From contig JALGWA010000001.1 of assembly GCA_025774425.1 (NCBI GenBank), positions 1 through 17,272 of the forward strand: a DNA stretch of 17,272 nucleotides, given 5' to 3'. Position numbers and translations under genes: made by a program. The notes below the pieces were generated by a model. It worked only from the letters and a program-made list of their open reading frames with translations, was not told the DNA's origin and did no database searches. Source of the DNA: a bacterium. Its GTDB lineage: Bacteria; Arandabacterota; Arandabacteria; Arandabacterales; JALGWA01. This document shows, piece by piece, positions 16,561-17,272 of the stretch; position 1 is the first letter of the stretch; each line of letters opens with the position of its first letter.

Positions 16561-16589
16561 TATTTCTCACATTTGGCCGAGAAAGTCAA
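16561..16589 (-). promoter_or_regulatory. Candidate promoter for citrate synthase
   Basis: On the minus strand TTGACT (16589-16584) is followed after 17 nt by GAAATA (16566-16561), in the only A/T-rich patch of this intergenic region. The -35 match is good and the -10 match poor. It would leave a leader of about 115 nt before the ATG at 16439. The rest of 16440-16736 shows nothing else I can support except the extended -10 of the next gene. Confidence 0.35.
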
Positions 16590-16698
16590 TACCCTTTGTA
16601 GCCCCGGCGCGCCGTCGACCGCGGAGGCGGAACGGAAGCGCACCGGCACGGGACCCACGGGAGGCGGTGACATCGGGCTGGCGGTTGCGGGCCCCGCC

Positions 16699-16707
16699 TG
16701 CTACAAT
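16699..16707 (+). promoter_or_regulatory. Extended -10 promoter element for the membrane methyltransferase gene
   Basis: TGCTACAAT, an extended -10 element with TACAAT at 16702-16707, 29 nt before the ATG at 16737. No good -35 box was found at the right distance, as is often so for extended -10 promoters. Transcription would start near 16714, giving a very short leader. Confidence 0.45.
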
Positions 16708-16736
16708 CCACGGCGGCTAGGATCGGGGGCTGAGGC

Positions 16737-17246
16737 ATGCCGGGACACGGAAACCGCAAAGACCTGTGCGACGAGCACCCGTACGGGGACCTCGGCCAGT
16801 TGATCTTCGCAGTCGCCTTCGCCGCTGTATGGGGCCTCGACTCTTTCGTGCTGAAGGCGACGACTTTCTGGGCCGTCCATGTCCCTCTCTACGTTAGGGG
16901 ACCGGCGGCCGTGCTGCTCGTCGCGGCGTCGGCATACCTCGGCGTCAGGGCGCACCGCGCGGTCTTCGGTCAGGTCCGCGAGCCGCCCGCCGTCATCAAC
17001 TCGGGCGTATTCTCCTTGACGCGTCATCCCCTCTACCTGTCCACCGTGCTTCTCTACCTGGGCCTCGATGTTCTGACTATGTCGCTGGCCGCGTTCATCC
17101 TGTGGGCGGTCATCTGCATCTTCTACGACCGCATCTCGGCGTATGAGGAAGAGAGACTGGCAGAGCGATTCGGTGAGGAGTATCTCGAATACACCAGGCG
17201 GGTTCCCAGATGGCTCCCTCGCCTGCGGGGCTTCGGCGGGAGCTGA
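16737..17246 (+). CDS. Membrane methyltransferase of the isoprenylcysteine/phospholipid methyltransferase type
   Basis: 169 residues with hydrophobic segments at about 19-38, 48-70, 98-112 and 114-130, so an integral membrane protein. The C-terminal signature is that of the ICMT/PEMT superfamily: GVFSLTRHPLYLSTVLLYLG (90-109) with the RHPxY core, then EEERLAERFGEEYLEYTRRVPRWLP (in 137-161). These residues form the S-adenosylmethionine site in the family. The methyl acceptor cannot be told: bacterial members act on lipids, isoprenoids or small molecules, and many are uncharacterised. Start ATG 16737 has GGGGG 8 nt upstream and GAGG very close. The opening 18 residues are polar. Divergent from citrate synthase, and ends 26 nt before the window edge. 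Confidence 0.85.
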   Translation: MPGHGNRKDLCDEHPYGDLGQLIFAVAFAAVWGLDSFVLKATTFWAVHVPLYVRGPAAVLLVAASAYLGVRAHRAVFGQVREPPAVINSGVFSLTRHPLYLSTVLLYLGLDVLTMSLAAFILWAVICIFYDRISAYEEERLAERFGEEYLEYTRRVPRWLPRLRGFGGS

Positions 17247-17272
17247 CGCGTCATGCTCCCTCCGGCGCCGCC

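Noticed and set aside
16685..16707. TTGCGG with TACAAT as a -35/-10 pair
   Set aside because: The spacer is only 11 nt. Only the extended -10 element was kept.

Overview
The window looks like a GC-rich bacterial chromosome segment, probably from an uncultivated or poorly known lineage of the FCB superphylum (Eisenbacteria/Krumholzibacteria/Latescibacteria-like). The grounds are third codon positions mostly G or C, frequent ATA (Ile) and AGG (Arg) codons despite the high GC, and an exported cohesin/dockerin protein that ends in a FlgD-like beta-sandwich of the kind used as a C-terminal sorting domain in that group. The lineage call is inference. I see no rRNA, tRNA, insertion sequence, CRISPR array or phage gene.

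Layout. (1) 1-629, minus strand: the 5' part of a gene for an exported protein, cut by the window edge. It has its own promoter, divergent from the next operon. (2) 870-7441, plus strand: a tightly packed operon for propionyl-CoA to (R)-methylmalonyl-CoA to succinyl-CoA. It holds the carboxyltransferase (pccB), biotin carboxylase, a separate biotin carrier, the catalytic subunit of methylmalonyl-CoA mutase, methylmalonyl-CoA epimerase, and an unrecognised lipoprotein-like protein with four membrane segments. Gene junctions are 4- to 17-nt overlaps or gaps of at most 15 nt. The cobalamin-binding subunit of the mutase is not in the window. (3) 7567-10463, plus strand: two overlapping genes, a HEAT-repeat protein and an HD-GYP-like protein, that share a homologous N-terminal domain. 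(4) 10589-11731: a single acyl-CoA dehydrogenase gene with its own promoter. (5) 12122-13873: a signal-peptide cohesin/dockerin protein with 30 cysteines packed into its first 357 residues, behind a near-consensus promoter and a leader of about 170 nt. (6) 14086-15063: an ornithine cyclodeaminase/mu-crystallin family enzyme. (7) 15135-16439, minus strand: a citrate synthase of the eukaryote-like type with a strong rho-independent terminator. (8) 16737-17246: a small membrane methyltransferase of the ICMT/PEMT type.

The central metabolism is coherent. Acyl-CoA dehydrogenase (fatty or branched-chain acyl-CoA oxidation) and the propionyl-CoA carboxylase-epimerase-mutase route would deliver succinyl-CoA to a TCA cycle whose entry enzyme, citrate synthase, lies nearby. 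Substrate-specificity residues in both the carboxyltransferase and the mutase agree with the propionyl/methylmalonyl assignment. Most candidate promoters share a TTGAC-type -35 box and a TGnTA-type extended -10 box. The least understood items are the HEAT/HD-GYP pair, the membrane protein at the end of the propionyl-CoA operon, and the cysteine-rich cohesin/dockerin protein.
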